This document shows positions 53,672-63,366 of a stretch of DNA of 64,000 nt, one piece after another. The DNA lies in assembly GCA_947503345.1 (NCBI GenBank), contig CANNCW010000002.1, positions 310,001-374,000 of the forward strand. The letters are read 5' to 3'. Made by a program: the position numbers and the translations under genes. Under the pieces are notes generated by a model, which searched no databases, was not told the origin of the DNA, and saw only the letters and a list, made by a program, of their open reading frames with translations. The DNA is from an uncultured Kangiella sp. GTDB lineage: Bacteria > Pseudomonadota > Gammaproteobacteria > Enterobacterales > Kangiellaceae. Position 1 is the first letter of the stretch; the number at the start of each line of letters is the position of its first letter.

Positions 53672-54076
53672 CTATTTAACCTCATCTTCAGGCTGAAGCT
53701 CACGACGACCAACTTTCTTAACCAGCGAAGCAATAATAATAATAAACACGATTATCGGCATAAACCACAAAACATAATTCTTAGGCGATACAGGTGGATC
53801 ATACAATACAAAGTCGCCGTAGCGCTTTTGCATATAATCTAAAATTTCTTGCTTAGAATCTCCGGCTTTTAGTTTTTGATATACGATAAAGCGTAAATCT
53901 TCAGAAAGCTCTGCATCTGAATCTGCTATTGATTGGTTTTGACATTTAGGACAGCGTAATTGACTAGAGATTTCACGATACGCCTGTTCTTGCTCTGGAG
54001 AGTCGAATTGATAGTTTTCACTGGCTAAAACAGTAACGGATGCTAACCATAATGCTAGAAAATAGATTAGTCTCAT
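53672..54076 (-). CDS. ccmH: Cytochrome c maturation thiol protein CcmH
   Basis: 134 residues from the ATG at 54076, which overlaps the ccmG stop by one base; an 18-codon-longer reading runs into ccmG and lacks a signal. Signal peptide (LIYFLALWLASVTVLA), active-site pair in LRCPKCQNQSIADSD, and one C-terminal transmembrane helix (LWFMPIIVFIIIIASLV). It reduces the CXXCH thiols of apocytochrome c. Short CcmH with separate CcmI is the pattern of Pseudomonas-like bacteria rather than E. coli. Confidence 0.93.
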   Translation of the reverse strand: MRLIYFLALWLASVTVLASENYQFDSPEQEQAYREISSQLRCPKCQNQSIADSDAELSEDLRFIVYQKLKAGDSKQEILDYMQKRYGDFVLYDPPVSPKNYVLWFMPIIVFIIIIASLVKKVGRRELQPEDEVK

Positions 54077-54624
54077 TAATTTTGCTCCCAGCCAATAGCT
54101 TTTAATTTTGGAATAATCACTGAGTTCCAAACACGCTCATCAATCACACCCACATGACGATCGCGAATCATGCCATTAGCATCGACGATAAAGGTTTCAG
54201 GTGCGCCATAGACACCTAAATCAATGCCCATTTGACCGCTGACGTCAGAAATTGAATACACAAAAGGATCGCCATACTTATTCAAATAATTAATGGCGTC
54301 TTTTGGCGCATCTTTATAATTCATACCAACCCATTTAATTGGTACTTCCTTAGCGAACTTCATTAAGTAAGGATGTTCTGCATAACAGGAGACACACCAT
54401 GTCCCCCAAACGTTCAATAGAAAAATCTCTTTGGGCAAATCATCATTGGTTAAAATCACTTCAGGATTAGTGACCGAAGCCAATTTAAAACTTGGAACAG
54501 GACTTCCAACTAGTTTCGTTTCTAATTCACGAGGATCTTTATTTAACGATGATTTAAACACCATTACTAAGATGGCAAATACCACTAAGGGTAAGATTGC
54601 AATTAAAATCTTCTTAGCTTTCAT
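54076..54624 (-). CDS. ccmG: Thioredoxin-like thiol:disulfide protein CcmG (DsbE)
   Basis: 182 residues from the ATG at 54624, chosen because it gives an N-terminal membrane anchor (ILIAILPLVVFAILVMVF); the longer reading adds a basic stretch without function. Thioredoxin domain with VWGTWCVSCYAEHP (CVSC) and the cis-Pro in DLGVYGAPETFIVD. It keeps CcmH and the apocytochrome thiols reduced in the periplasm. Overlaps ccmF by 11 bases. Confidence 0.93.
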   Translation of the reverse strand: MKAKKILIAILPLVVFAILVMVFKSSLNKDPRELETKLVGSPVPSFKLASVTNPEVILTNDDLPKEIFLLNVWGTWCVSCYAEHPYLMKFAKEVPIKWVGMNYKDAPKDAINYLNKYGDPFVYSISDVSGQMGIDLGVYGAPETFIVDANGMIRDRHVGVIDERVWNSVIIPKLKAIGWEQN

Positions 54625-56593
54625 TAATAATTGACTCTTTCTTAGGCGAAACTTTCTTAAATCTTCTGGCACGATAGCGTTTATCTGAAACCGCTAGCAA
54701 GCCACCTAACGCCATTATTAAAGCACCTAACCAAATCCAACGGACAAAAGGTTTATAATAAACTTTAATTGCCCAAGCACCTTTGTCCAAAGGTTGTGCT
54801 AACGAAATATATAAATCACCAAAGAAACCTGGCTCAATAGCAGCTTCTGTCATAAGTTGACCCGACACACGATAACGGCGCTTTTCAGGTTTCAATGTCG
54901 TTAAGTGACGACCATTCTTACTCACTTTTAAAGTAGCTTGCGAACTGATGTAATTTTCAAAAGTGAAATTATCGAACTTCTCAAATTTAATACTAAGATT
55001 TTCGACTTTTACGATTTGCTGAGGTTCAATACGAATATCTTTTTCAATCGAATAAAAGCTGGTGATGATGACACCAATTACAGTTATGGCCACACCAATA
55101 TGGGCAACTATCATGCCCCAATAACTACGACTAATTTTTTTTAAACCTGCAAATAGTGATTGAGCGTTACTCGATTGATTCACTAAATAATTAATGCAAG
55201 ATAAAATCAACCAAAGCGCTAAGCTGATAGCCACCACTGGCCATAGTAAAATTTTATCGGCAAACAGCGCAATCAAAGCCAAAGTTAAGATTACTGCTAC
55301 AGCCAATAGAATAAACTGTTTAAGTAAAAGCGGTTTTAATTTGTCTTGTTTCCAGTTCATTTGCTGGCCAAATGGAATTAAGAACAAAATTAATGCAAAG
55401 AAGAAAGAGAAGTAAGGATCAAAAAATGGTGGGCCAATGGATACTTTCTTTTCCCACAAATAATCCGCAAGCAATGGATACAATGTTCCTAGGAAGACCA
55501 CCAACAAGCTACTAAATAATAAAATATTATTTAGTACGATAGCGATTTCTTTTGAAAATAAGGTGTAATTGTTATTAGATTTTAATTTATCAAATTGCCA
55601 TGCATATAAGGTTAGAGCGCCCCCTACTGCAAAACCAAGGAAAGTCAGGATAAATAAACCACGCTCCGGATCGGTGGCAAAAGCGTGAACCGATGTTAAA
55701 ACACCAGAACGTACCAAAAAGGTACCCAGCAAACTTAGAGAGAACGTAAGAATAGCTAATAACACAGTCCAAGATTTATAAGCACCTCGTTTCTCAGTAG
55801 CTGCTAACGAATGCAATAAAGCAGTTCCGGCTATCCAAGGCATAAAAGAAGCGTTTTCTACTGGGTCCCAGAACCACCAGCCACCCCAACCTAATTCGTA
55901 ATAGGCCCACCAGCTACCAAGAGCAATACCAATGGTTAGAAATATCCAAGCAACGGTTGTCCAAGGACGCGCCCACTTTGCCCACTTTTGATCTAAATCT
56001 CCTTGCAACAATCCTGCGATAGCGAATGCAAAAACAACCGCAAAACCAACAAAGCCCATATACAGCATAGGCGGGTGGACAATCATGCCAAAGTCTTGTA
56101 ACAACGGATTTAGATCGGCCCCATCAATGGGTATAAAAGGTAGCACCCTTTCAAAAGGGTTAGAGGTAAACAAAGCAAAGCTGACAAACCCAATGGACAG
56201 AAACCCCAAAGTAGCCAAAACTCTTGCTCGCATTACAGCGGTTAGAGCTTTACTGAAGATAGCCACTGCCGCCATCCAGCCAGATAGGATCAAAATCCAT
56301 AACAGCAAGGAACCTTCGTGCGAGCCCCAAACTGCAGTTATTTTGTAACGTAATGGCAATAAAGTATTGGAATGGTTGGCTACGTATGCCACCGAAAAAT
56401 CATCTTGAACAAATGCTAAGGTTAAGCAAATGTAGCTTGCTAATAATAAAACAAATTGCCCGATAGATGCTTTGCTGGCTAAACGCATTAAGCCACTATG
56501 TTGCGTATGAGCGCCGTAAAACGGCAAAGAGCCTAAAACAATGGCATTAATTAAAGCAAGAATTAAGAAAAAGTGACCAAGCTCTGGGATCAT
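54614..56593 (-). CDS. ccmF: Heme lyase CcmF
   Basis: 659 residues with about 15 hydrophobic helices. The WWD heme-handling motif is WGGWWFWDPVENASFMPW, preceded by WGSHEGSLLLW and followed by IGQ/FLVRSGVLTSVHAF blocks; conserved His residues are present in DFGMIVHPPMLY. CcmF transfers heme from holo-CcmE to apocytochrome c. The ATG overlaps the ccmE stop (TAATG). Confidence 0.95.
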   Translation of the reverse strand: MIPELGHFFLILALINAIVLGSLPFYGAHTQHSGLMRLASKASIGQFVLLLASYICLTLAFVQDDFSVAYVANHSNTLLPLRYKITAVWGSHEGSLLLWILILSGWMAAVAIFSKALTAVMRARVLATLGFLSIGFVSFALFTSNPFERVLPFIPIDGADLNPLLQDFGMIVHPPMLYMGFVGFAVVFAFAIAGLLQGDLDQKWAKWARPWTTVAWIFLTIGIALGSWWAYYELGWGGWWFWDPVENASFMPWIAGTALLHSLAATEKRGAYKSWTVLLAILTFSLSLLGTFLVRSGVLTSVHAFATDPERGLFILTFLGFAVGGALTLYAWQFDKLKSNNNYTLFSKEIAIVLNNILLFSSLLVVFLGTLYPLLADYLWEKKVSIGPPFFDPYFSFFFALILFLIPFGQQMNWKQDKLKPLLLKQFILLAVAVILTLALIALFADKILLWPVVAISLALWLILSCINYLVNQSSNAQSLFAGLKKISRSYWGMIVAHIGVAITVIGVIITSFYSIEKDIRIEPQQIVKVENLSIKFEKFDNFTFENYISSQATLKVSKNGRHLTTLKPEKRRYRVSGQLMTEAAIEPGFFGDLYISLAQPLDKGAWAIKVYYKPFVRWIWLGALIMALGGLLAVSDKRYRARRFKKVSPKKESIINES

Positions 56594-57072
56594 TAATAGT
56601 CGCCCTTCTCTTTTGATTGTTGGTCTTTCATTTTATTGACGCCGTCTTGATGACTTTTCTTTAAAGTATCCGCAATTTCAGGCGGCATATACTGTTCGTC
56701 ATGTTTAGCCAAAACCTTTGTTGCTTTTAAGGTTTTATTATCAATTAGCTTACCTTCCGCCATAATGCCTTGGCCTTCGCGAAATAAGTCTGGCAAACTT
56801 TTATCAAAGGTAATGGTTATCGATTCTTGGTTATCAGTAATATCAAACTCAACATACAAGCTGTCACTTGAGCGATTTACTGAACCATCAACCACTAAAC
56901 CGCCAACTCTAACGGTTTTATTTAATGGCGCTTCACCATTCACCACTTTTGTCGGTTCATAAAAAGCATCGGCGTAATCGCCAATTGCAAATAACAATAG
57001 TCCCACTGCACTACTTAGTAGTACCAAAGCTGTCAAAATAGTGATGAGTTTCTTTTTACGATGCGCTTTCAT
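56593..57072 (-). CDS. ccmE: Periplasmic heme chaperone CcmE
   Basis: 159 residues. One N-terminal transmembrane helix (LITILTALVLLSSAVGLLLF) and an OB-fold domain (VRVGGLVVDGSVNRSSDSLYVEFDITD). The covalent heme-binding His is in VLAKHDEQYMPPE with the Tyr that follows. Accepts heme from CcmC and delivers it to CcmF. Fifteen bases after ccmD. Confidence 0.95.
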   Translation of the reverse strand: MKAHRKKKLITILTALVLLSSAVGLLLFAIGDYADAFYEPTKVVNGEAPLNKTVRVGGLVVDGSVNRSSDSLYVEFDITDNQESITITFDKSLPDLFREGQGIMAEGKLIDNKTLKATKVLAKHDEQYMPPEIADTLKKSHQDGVNKMKDQQSKEKGDY

Positions 57073-57086
57073 GGTGAACCTGTTAG

Positions 57087-57287
57087 TTATTCTGTAATTT
57101 GCTCTGTAACAACTTTGCGAGCTTTTGGGGTTTTATCCTTGGCATGGCTTTTAACTTTGGCAAGCAACTTTTTCTTGTACCAGCTAAAAGCTAGCAATAA
57201 CAGAATTATCGCAACAAAAGTCACCCCATAACTCCACCAAACGTAAAGTCCATGATTACCCATATTGAAAAATTCTTGCCAGTTCAT
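57087..57287 (-). CDS. ccmD: Heme exporter accessory protein CcmD
   Basis: 66 residues from the ATG at 57287, which overlaps the ccmC stop (TAATG); an 8-codon-longer reading lies inside ccmC. A short N-terminus (MNWQEFFNMGNHGLYVWWSYG) leads to a single transmembrane helix (VTFVAIILLLLAFSWY) and a Lys-rich cytoplasmic tail. CcmD helps release holo-CcmE from the CcmABC complex. The tail is longer than usual. Confidence 0.88.
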   Translation of the reverse strand: MNWQEFFNMGNHGLYVWWSYGVTFVAIILLLLAFSWYKKKLLAKVKSHAKDKTPKARKVVTEQITE

Positions 57288-58033
57288 TACGAGATTACCT
57301 CTTGCAACCATTTTGATTTAGCTTCTCGATTCATAATTTCCAAGCGTAAACGAATGATCACCATGATGGCGAACAGAAGATAAAAGCCAGCAATCATAAT
57401 AAATAAAGGTGTTTGCATTTCAGGAGCAATAGCACCCTTCTTAGTCACTGAGTAGGCTTGATGTAGTGTATTCCACCATTTTACCGAACCATAAATAATC
57501 GGAATATTAATCGCGCCCACTAGCGCTAAAATCGCCGCCGCATTATCCGCTTTGCTTCGGTCGTTAAAGGAACTGTGTAGTGCGATAAAGCCTAAATACA
57601 AAAATAATAAAACCAACTCGGAAGTCATACGCGCATCCCATTCCCACCAAGTTCCCCAGGTTGGAATACCCCACAAAGACCCCGTGAATAAACAGATGAA
57701 GGTAAACAAAGCACCAACCGGTGCAATAGCTCTCATCGCCATGAATGACATTTTCATTTTCCAAACCATGCCAATCACTGCACAAATTGCCATGGCTAAA
57801 TAACCTACCATTGACAAGGCCGCCGCTGGCACATGAATGTACATGATACGAACACTGTTACCTTGCTGATAATCTACGGGAGATGCGAATAAAGAATAAT
57901 AAAGGCCGAATGCCAATAAAACAGCGGTTGCAATCCACAGCCACGGAAGCCATTTAGCAGATTTTTGATAAAACCACTTCGGAGAACCTAATTGATGAAA
58001 CCAGCGCCCGAAGCTCTTGGAAGCGTTTGCCAT
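57287..58033 (-). CDS. ccmC: Heme transporter/handling protein CcmC
   Basis: 248 residues, six transmembrane helices. The WWD motif GTWWEWDARMTSELVLLF and the flanking His residues (YIHVPAAALSMVGYL, WWNTLHQ) are visible. CcmC loads heme onto CcmE in a complex with CcmA, B and D. It lies 30 bases after ccmB. Confidence 0.94.
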   Translation of the reverse strand: MANASKSFGRWFHQLGSPKWFYQKSAKWLPWLWIATAVLLAFGLYYSLFASPVDYQQGNSVRIMYIHVPAAALSMVGYLAMAICAVIGMVWKMKMSFMAMRAIAPVGALFTFICLFTGSLWGIPTWGTWWEWDARMTSELVLLFLYLGFIALHSSFNDRSKADNAAAILALVGAINIPIIYGSVKWWNTLHQAYSVTKKGAIAPEMQTPLFIMIAGFYLLFAIMVIIRLRLEIMNREAKSKWLQEVIS

Positions 58034-58063
58034 TAAACTTGAATCTCTTATCGTTTCTTAAAA

Positions 58064-58744
58064 TTAACTCACTGCGACCTTTAAAGCCCGCCCTGCTGCA
58101 AAGGGTGTCAGTACCAATGCAAAAAGTAAAATCGCGCCCAGAATCGCTAGCTGCGCATTATACCCACTATTTGTCAAAGATGCTGTAATTACTGCACTGC
58201 CGAAAATTAAAATCGGCACATAAAGTGGCAAAATCATCACCGCCACTAACATACCATTTCGGCTCGCCGCCAAGGATAGGCTCATGCCAATCGCGCCCAA
58301 CAAACACATAGTCGGAGTACCCAGCAATAATGACAACATCATCACTGCTGTATGGCTTGTTGCGACATTGGCATCAGGGCTGTAATTTAGGTGCATTAAG
58401 CCAGCCAAAACAGGTGACATTAACACCAATGGCAAACCTGTCACTAACCAATGGGCTGTCACTTTTGATAATGCTACCTGCGTTGGACTAGCCATAATCA
58501 ATAATTGTTCAAGAGAGCCATCTTGATAATCGCTGCGATAAAACATATCCAATGACAACAACACCGATAACAAAGCGGCAACCCAAACTACGCCTGCGGC
58601 GATTTGTTGTAAAAACTCCGCTTCAGGGCTAACGGCAAACGGAAATAGCGACACCACCATCACAAAGAAAAACAAAGGAATAAGAATCCCAACCCAATTA
58701 CGACGGGCTAGCATTAACTCTCTTTTAAGCAAGGTAGCAAACAT
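58064..58744 (-). CDS. ccmB: Heme exporter ABC permease CcmB
   Basis: 226 residues with six hydrophobic helices, among them GILIPLFFFVMVVSLFPFAV, LLSLLLGTPTMCLLGAIGMSL and MLVAVMILPLYVPILIFGS. The family pattern YRSDYQDGSLEQLLI is present. Membrane partner of CcmA. Its ATG overlaps the ccmA stop (TAATG). Confidence 0.93.
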   Translation of the reverse strand: MFATLLKRELMLARRNWVGILIPLFFFVMVVSLFPFAVSPEAEFLQQIAAGVVWVAALLSVLLSLDMFYRSDYQDGSLEQLLIMASPTQVALSKVTAHWLVTGLPLVLMSPVLAGLMHLNYSPDANVATSHTAVMMLSLLLGTPTMCLLGAIGMSLSLAASRNGMLVAVMILPLYVPILIFGSAVITASLTNSGYNAQLAILGAILLFALVLTPFAAGRALKVAVS

Positions 58745-59412
58745 TAAGCTGAAACCTCTTGCTGATGAGAAAGCGAAACTCTTTGGTGAATTTTTAGTCC
58801 TTCAATGGCTTGGTGCGAAGTAAATATCACCACCCCACCATTATTAGCAAAGCTCATTAGCTGTTGCGATAACCAATCACGGGTTTGTGCATCCAAGTTG
58901 ACGAAGGGCTCGTCCAAAATCCAAAGTTTGGTCTGCTCTAACTTTAAGCGACATAAAGACACTTTATGTTGTTGCCCTGCCGAAAGCTCGGCAAAATTAC
59001 GATCCAATAAAGACTCAATATGCAGTTCAGTAGCGACTTGTTGAATATCAGAAGTACTCGCACGCTTTCCTCGCAAAGCTGAATAAAACTGTAAATTCTC
59101 AGCGATAGAAAGCTCATGTTTCATAGCTAAATTATGGGCTAAAAACAGTAAAACCTTTGAAAAATTCGCTTCAGGGTGATTGGATTTCAAACTGTTCCAA
59201 AACACTTCACCAGAATCTAGGCTCAATAAGCCCGCCAAAGCGCGCATAAGGCTAGTTTTGCCGGCACCATTTTCTCCAATCAAATGGCTAATGGTTCCAG
59301 CCTTGAAAGCTAGGTCGATGTCTTCGAGCAGGATCTGCTCATTGCGGGAAATGGTTAGCCCTTTAACTTCTAGATTTGAATTGTTTGAACCCAAAGTGCT
59401 AACCTTTTTCAA
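58744..59412 (-). CDS. ccmA: Heme exporter ABC ATPase CcmA
   Basis: 222 residues, TTG start at 59412. Single ABC cassette: Walker A IGENGAGKTSLMRALAG, signature LSAGQQHKVSLCRL and Walker B KLWILDEPFVNLD. Powers release of heme-bound CcmE. First gene of the ccm operon, followed by ccmB through ccmI with overlaps or short gaps. A 73-bp palindromic element lies just upstream of its start. Confidence 0.93.
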   Translation of the reverse strand: MKKVSTLGSNNSNLEVKGLTISRNEQILLEDIDLAFKAGTISHLIGENGAGKTSLMRALAGLLSLDSGEVFWNSLKSNHPEANFSKVLLFLAHNLAMKHELSIAENLQFYSALRGKRASTSDIQQVATELHIESLLDRNFAELSAGQQHKVSLCRLKLEQTKLWILDEPFVNLDAQTRDWLSQQLMSFANNGGVVIFTSHQAIEGLKIHQRVSLSHQQEVSA

Positions 59413-59438
59413 ATTGAATAGTGCCTAATAATGATACC

Positions 59439-59512
59439 GTCATCTCCGCAAAAGCGGAGATCTACTCAAGGTTTTACACCCAACAATAGATTCCCGCCTA
59501 CGCGGGAATGAC
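59439..59512. repeat. dRS3-like palindrome pair between leuB and ccmA
   Basis: The left unit is a variant (59442-59461, ATCTCCGCAAAAGCGGAGAT); the right is perfect (59490-59509, ATTCCCGCCTACGCGGGAAT). The ends GTCATC and GGGAATGAC are inverted. It lies between two minus-strand operons, and may act as a transcription stop for leuCDB. Confidence 0.75.
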
Positions 59513-59549
59513 GACAAGAGCATATACAAATTGGCTTGTCTTAAATACT

Positions 59550-60623
59550 CTATTTTAATGCGGCAATTATAGCATCACCCATCTCAGATGTTGATAGCAA
59601 AGTATCACCATCAGTGTAAATATCAGCCGTACGTAAGCCTTGATCAAGCACATGGCTCACTGCTGCATCAATCTTATCAGCCACTTCCGCTTCACCAAAG
59701 CTATGACGTAACATCATTGATACTGACAAAATGGTCGCGATTGGGTTGGCTTTGTTTTCACCCGCAATATCAGGCGCACTACCATGAATCGGCTCGTACA
59801 TACCTTTGCCGTTAATATCCAAGCTCGCTGAAGGCAACATACCGATTGAGCCTGTAAGCATTGCCGCACAATCCGATAAAATATCACCGAACATATTACC
59901 AGTAACCATAACGTCGAACTGCTTTGGCGCACGAACTAACTGCATAGCTGCGTTATCCACGTACATATGAGTCAACTCAACTTCAGGATATTCCTTAGCA
60001 ACGCGATCCATCACTTCACGCCATAATTCAGTGGCTTCTAAAACATTTGCTTTATCCACTGAGCATAAACGCTTGTCGCGTAACATAGCAGTACGGAAAG
60101 CGACGTGTGCAATACGCTCCACTTCACTTTCAGAATAAACGTAAGTGTTGTAGCCTTCTTTTTCGCCATTATCTAAAGTGCGAACACCGCGCGGTTGACC
60201 GAAATAAATACCGCCCGTTAATTCACGGATAATCATTAAATCTAAGTTTTCCACCAATTCAGGCTTTAAACTCGAAGCATCAGCTAATTGCGGATATAAA
60301 ATCGCAGGACGCAAATTACCGAATAGCTCTAACTCAGAGCGCAATTTCAATAATGCTTTCTCTGGGCGAACTGCAATATCAAAACCTTCCCACTTAGGAC
60401 CACCAACGGCACCTAATAAAAGTGCATCGGCATCACGGGCTTGTTGTAAAACTTCATCTGTTAAAGGTACTTGATGCGCATCAAATGATGAACCGCCCAC
60501 TAAAGCGCTGTCATAAGATACGTCCAAACCTTGTTCGATTAATAAATCCAAAACTTTGGTTGCTTGACCTACGATTTCTGGACCAATACCGTCACCCGGT
60601 AATACTAAAATTTTCTTTGTCAT
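59550..60623 (-). CDS. leuB: 3-isopropylmalate dehydrogenase LeuB
   Basis: 357 residues. NAD-dependent oxidative decarboxylation of 3-isopropylmalate in leucine synthesis. Motifs: [55 protein letters not shown], and [27 protein letters not shown]. Its ATG overlaps the stop of the unknown gene before it by 4 bases (ATGA), so the two are coupled. Confidence 0.95.
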   Translation of the reverse strand: MTKKILVLPGDGIGPEIVGQATKVLDLLIEQGLDVSYDSALVGGSSFDAHQVPLTDEVLQQARDADALLLGAVGGPKWEGFDIAVRPEKALLKLRSELELFGNLRPAILYPQLADASSLKPELVENLDLMIIRELTGGIYFGQPRGVRTLDNGEKEGYNTYVYSESEVERIAHVAFRTAMLRDKRLCSVDKANVLEATELWREVMDRVAKEYPEVELTHMYVDNAAMQLVRAPKQFDVMVTGNMFGDILSDCAAMLTGSIGMLPSASLDINGKGMYEPIHGSAPDIAGENKANPIATILSVSMMLRHSFGEAEVADKIDAAVSHVLDQGLRTADIYTDGDTLLSTSEMGDAIIAALK

Positions 60624-61066
60624 ATCATTTCTTCTTTAATTTCTAAATCTTTAAAATCAATACTTAATGTTGAGCCTGATCTAAATTCCATTTCATGTCT
60701 GAACGTACCATCACCTAGAACATCAATAGCGTGCTTTAAAATATCTCCATGAAAAGTATCAGTGGCATTAAAGTCATTCTGTGAGCCAATAAACTTGTGA
60801 GAAGCAACATCGATATAGTTAATAACCATATACCTATCGTGCATTTGACCTAACAATCTCAGTTCAATTGCCGCTGAGCATTCAAACGGTCGTTCTGGGT
60901 TTCTCTTCTCTCTTACCGTATAAGCATCTAACCAAGAGTCATGAAGAGATAATGGATTAGACAACTCATGCCGCTCTACACTTGTAGCAAGGTCATATAT
61001 ATGTTCAGGAATTAAGCTCCGCTTAGACTTTAATTCTTCTATATATCGATCAAAATCAGCCCACAT
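60620..61066 (-). CDS. Unknown 148-residue protein coupled within the leu operon
   Basis: The ATG overlaps the leuD stop by one base (TAATG) and its stop overlaps the leuB ATG by four (ATGA), so it is translated in lockstep with both. The product is acidic, soluble, with no signal peptide: helical start ([23 protein letters not shown]), then alternating strands ([43 protein letters not shown]). I recognise no domain. The fold suggests a small sandwich, of the sort seen in immunity-like proteins, but this is guesswork. It is unusual to find a gene here in leuCDB. Confidence 0.72.
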   Translation of the reverse strand: MWADFDRYIEELKSKRSLIPEHIYDLATSVERHELSNPLSLHDSWLDAYTVREKRNPERPFECSAAIELRLLGQMHDRYMVINYIDVASHKFIGSQNDFNATDTFHGDILKHAIDVLGDGTFRHEMEFRSGSTLSIDFKDLEIKEEMI

Positions 61067-61704
61067 TAACTAAACAACCAAGGCGCTCTTTGCTTTCGCG
61101 CTTCTTCGTAATCAGTAATCGATTGTTCTTGTTGCAATGTAATGCCAATATCATCAAGGCCATTATACAAGCAGTGCTTACGATCAGGTTCTACATCAAA
61201 CTTAATAGTCTCGCCATTTGGACGTGTAATAGTTTGCGAATCCAAATCGATATCTAATTGATAACCTTCAGTGCTTTCAGCTTCTTCGAATAGCACATCC
61301 ATGATGTTATTATCTAAAACAATCGGCAAGATGCCATTCTTAAAGCAGTTATTGAAAAAGATATCCGCGTAACTAGGTGCAATTACCGCTTTAAAACCGT
61401 AATCTTCTAACGCCCAAGGCGCGTGTTCACGGCTTGAGCCACAGCCAAAGTTTTCACGTGCTAACAATACTGAAGCGCCTTGGTATCTTGGGAAATTCAA
61501 AACAAACTCTTCGTTAATTGGACGCTTTGAATTATCCATGCCCGGTTCGCCATGATCCATATAGCGCCATTCATCGAATAAGTTAGGGCCAAAGCCACTA
61601 CGCTTAATCGATTTTAAAAATTGCTTTGGAATAATCGCATCTGTATCCACATTGGCACGATCAAGAGGTACTACTAAACCTTTATGTTGAGTAAAAGCGT
61701 CCAT
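61066..61704 (-). CDS. leuD: 3-isopropylmalate dehydratase small subunit LeuD
   Basis: 212 residues. Forms the isopropylmalate isomerase with LeuC. Blocks: [50 protein letters not shown], and [15 protein letters not shown]. Starts at the base of the leuC stop (61704 shared). Confidence 0.95.
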   Translation of the reverse strand: MDAFTQHKGLVVPLDRANVDTDAIIPKQFLKSIKRSGFGPNLFDEWRYMDHGEPGMDNSKRPINEEFVLNFPRYQGASVLLARENFGCGSSREHAPWALEDYGFKAVIAPSYADIFFNNCFKNGILPIVLDNNIMDVLFEEAESTEGYQLDIDLDSQTITRPNGETIKFDVEPDRKHCLYNGLDDIGITLQQEQSITDYEEARKQRAPWLFS

Positions 61705-63161
61705 TATTCAGCACCTCCATTCTCTGTGGTAGAAAGCCTTGAAATCTCGATGTCTCTAACATCCATGAAATGACCATAAACCGCTGCGGCTGCCGCCATC
61801 GCAGGGCTCACAAGGTGCGTTCTACCGCCCTGACCTTGACGACCTTCGAAGTTACGGTTTGAAGTAGAAGCACAATGCTCGCCCGGCTCTAAGCGATCAG
61901 CGTTCATTGCTAAACACATAGAACAACCCGGCTCACGCCATTCAAAACCCGCTTCCACAAAAATTTTATCTAAACCTTCAGCTTCAGCCTGTTCTTTAAC
62001 TAAACCAGAACCTGGCACCACCATCGCTTGCTTAACGCTAGCCGCTACTTTACGACCTTTCGCCACTTCCGCAGCTTCACGCATATCTTCAATACGCGAG
62101 TTGGTGCAAGAACCGATAAAGACTTTATCTACTGGGATTGAAGAAATCGCCGAATCTGCTTTTAAATTCATATATTCCAAAGCCCGCTCGATACCTTCTT
62201 TTTTCACAGGATTATCTTCATTCGCAGGATTTGGAATAGTGCCAGTTACCGGCTTAACCATTTCTGGAGAAGTGCCCCAAGTTACTTGTGGCGCAATATC
62301 TTCGGCTTTTAACTCAACCACTGTATCGAAATGAGCACCTTCATCAGAGTGCAAATCATTCCAAGCCTTAACAGCCATATCCCAATGATCATTCTGTGGC
62401 GCAAATGGACGACCTTTGACGTATTCAATGGTCTTATCATCAACTGCTACTAAACCAACGCGAGCGCCCGCTTCAATCGCCATATTACAGATAGTCATTC
62501 GACCTTCCATCGACAAGCCTTCAATCGCAGTGCCAGCAAACTCAATCGCATGGCCATTACCGCCAGCAGTACCAATTTCGCCGATCACAGCAAGAACTAC
62601 ATCTTTCGCCGTTACGCCATAACCAAGCTTGCCATCGACTTTCACCAACATATTCTTCATCTTCTTTTGACGAAGACATTGAGTCGCTAAAACGTGTTCA
62701 ACTTCAGATGTACCTACGCCAAAGGCCATAGCGCCGAAAGCGCCATGAGTTGCCGTATGCGAATCCCCGCAAACCATGGTTAAACCCGGCAGTGTATAAC
62801 CTTGCTCAGGCCCAATAACGTGCACGATACCCTGACGAATATCGTCAATATCAAATTGCGTCACACCAAACTCATCGCAGTTTTCATCAAGGGTTTTAAC
62901 CTGAATCAAGGAAATCGGATCTTCAATACCTGAAATGCCGGCTTGTCGTTCTTTGTTAGTAGTAGGAACATTGTGATCAGGCGTCGCCAAATTTGCTTCC
63001 AAACGGCGCGGTTTACGCCCTGCGATCTTTAAACCTTCAAAAGCCTGTGGAGAAGTAACTTCGTGCAACAATTGACGATCGATATAAATTAGCGCCGAAC
63101 CATCTGGATTTTCGGCAACTAAATGATCATCCCATAATTTGTCATAAAGGGTTTTAGCCAT
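61704..63161 (-). CDS. leuC: 3-isopropylmalate dehydratase large subunit LeuC
   Basis: 485 residues. [4Fe-4S] enzyme of leucine synthesis. Motifs: [41 protein letters not shown] and [41 protein letters not shown] supply the cluster ligands. First gene of leuC-leuD-unknown-leuB; leuA is not in the window. A LysR gene is divergent from it. Confidence 0.95.
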   Translation of the reverse strand: MAKTLYDKLWDDHLVAENPDGSALIYIDRQLLHEVTSPQAFEGLKIAGRKPRRLEANLATPDHNVPTTNKERQAGISGIEDPISLIQVKTLDENCDEFGVTQFDIDDIRQGIVHVIGPEQGYTLPGLTMVCGDSHTATHGAFGAMAFGVGTSEVEHVLATQCLRQKKMKNMLVKVDGKLGYGVTAKDVVLAVIGEIGTAGGNGHAIEFAGTAIEGLSMEGRMTICNMAIEAGARVGLVAVDDKTIEYVKGRPFAPQNDHWDMAVKAWNDLHSDEGAHFDTVVELKAEDIAPQVTWGTSPEMVKPVTGTIPNPANEDNPVKKEGIERALEYMNLKADSAISSIPVDKVFIGSCTNSRIEDMREAAEVAKGRKVAASVKQAMVVPGSGLVKEQAEAEGLDKIFVEAGFEWREPGCSMCLAMNADRLEPGEHCASTSNRNFEGRQGQGGRTHLVSPAMAAAAAVYGHFMDVRDIEISRLSTTENGGAE

Positions 63162-63298
63162 TTCTTATCTCTTTTTTTATTTAAAATCATAGGGTTATAG
63201 ACTTTATTCTCTAACAAGTACAAAGCCGATAACAAAATTATGGCTTTATGCTACTCTCAAGTTTACAATTACTCAAATTCATTATTTTCATGCTGATT

Positions 63299-63334
63299 AT
63301 AACCATTAGGAATAACAACAGTCTCATTGGTTAT
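63299..63334. promoter_or_regulatory. Inverted repeat in the leuC-LysR intergenic region
   Basis: ATAACCA (63299-63305) and TGGTTAT (63328-63334) face each other across 22 bases, in the 205-base gap between divergent leuC and the LysR gene. It may be a LysR-type operator; eye inspection only. Confidence 0.35.
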
Positions 63335-63366
63335 GACAATGTAATCACGAAAATCGATAAACGCCC

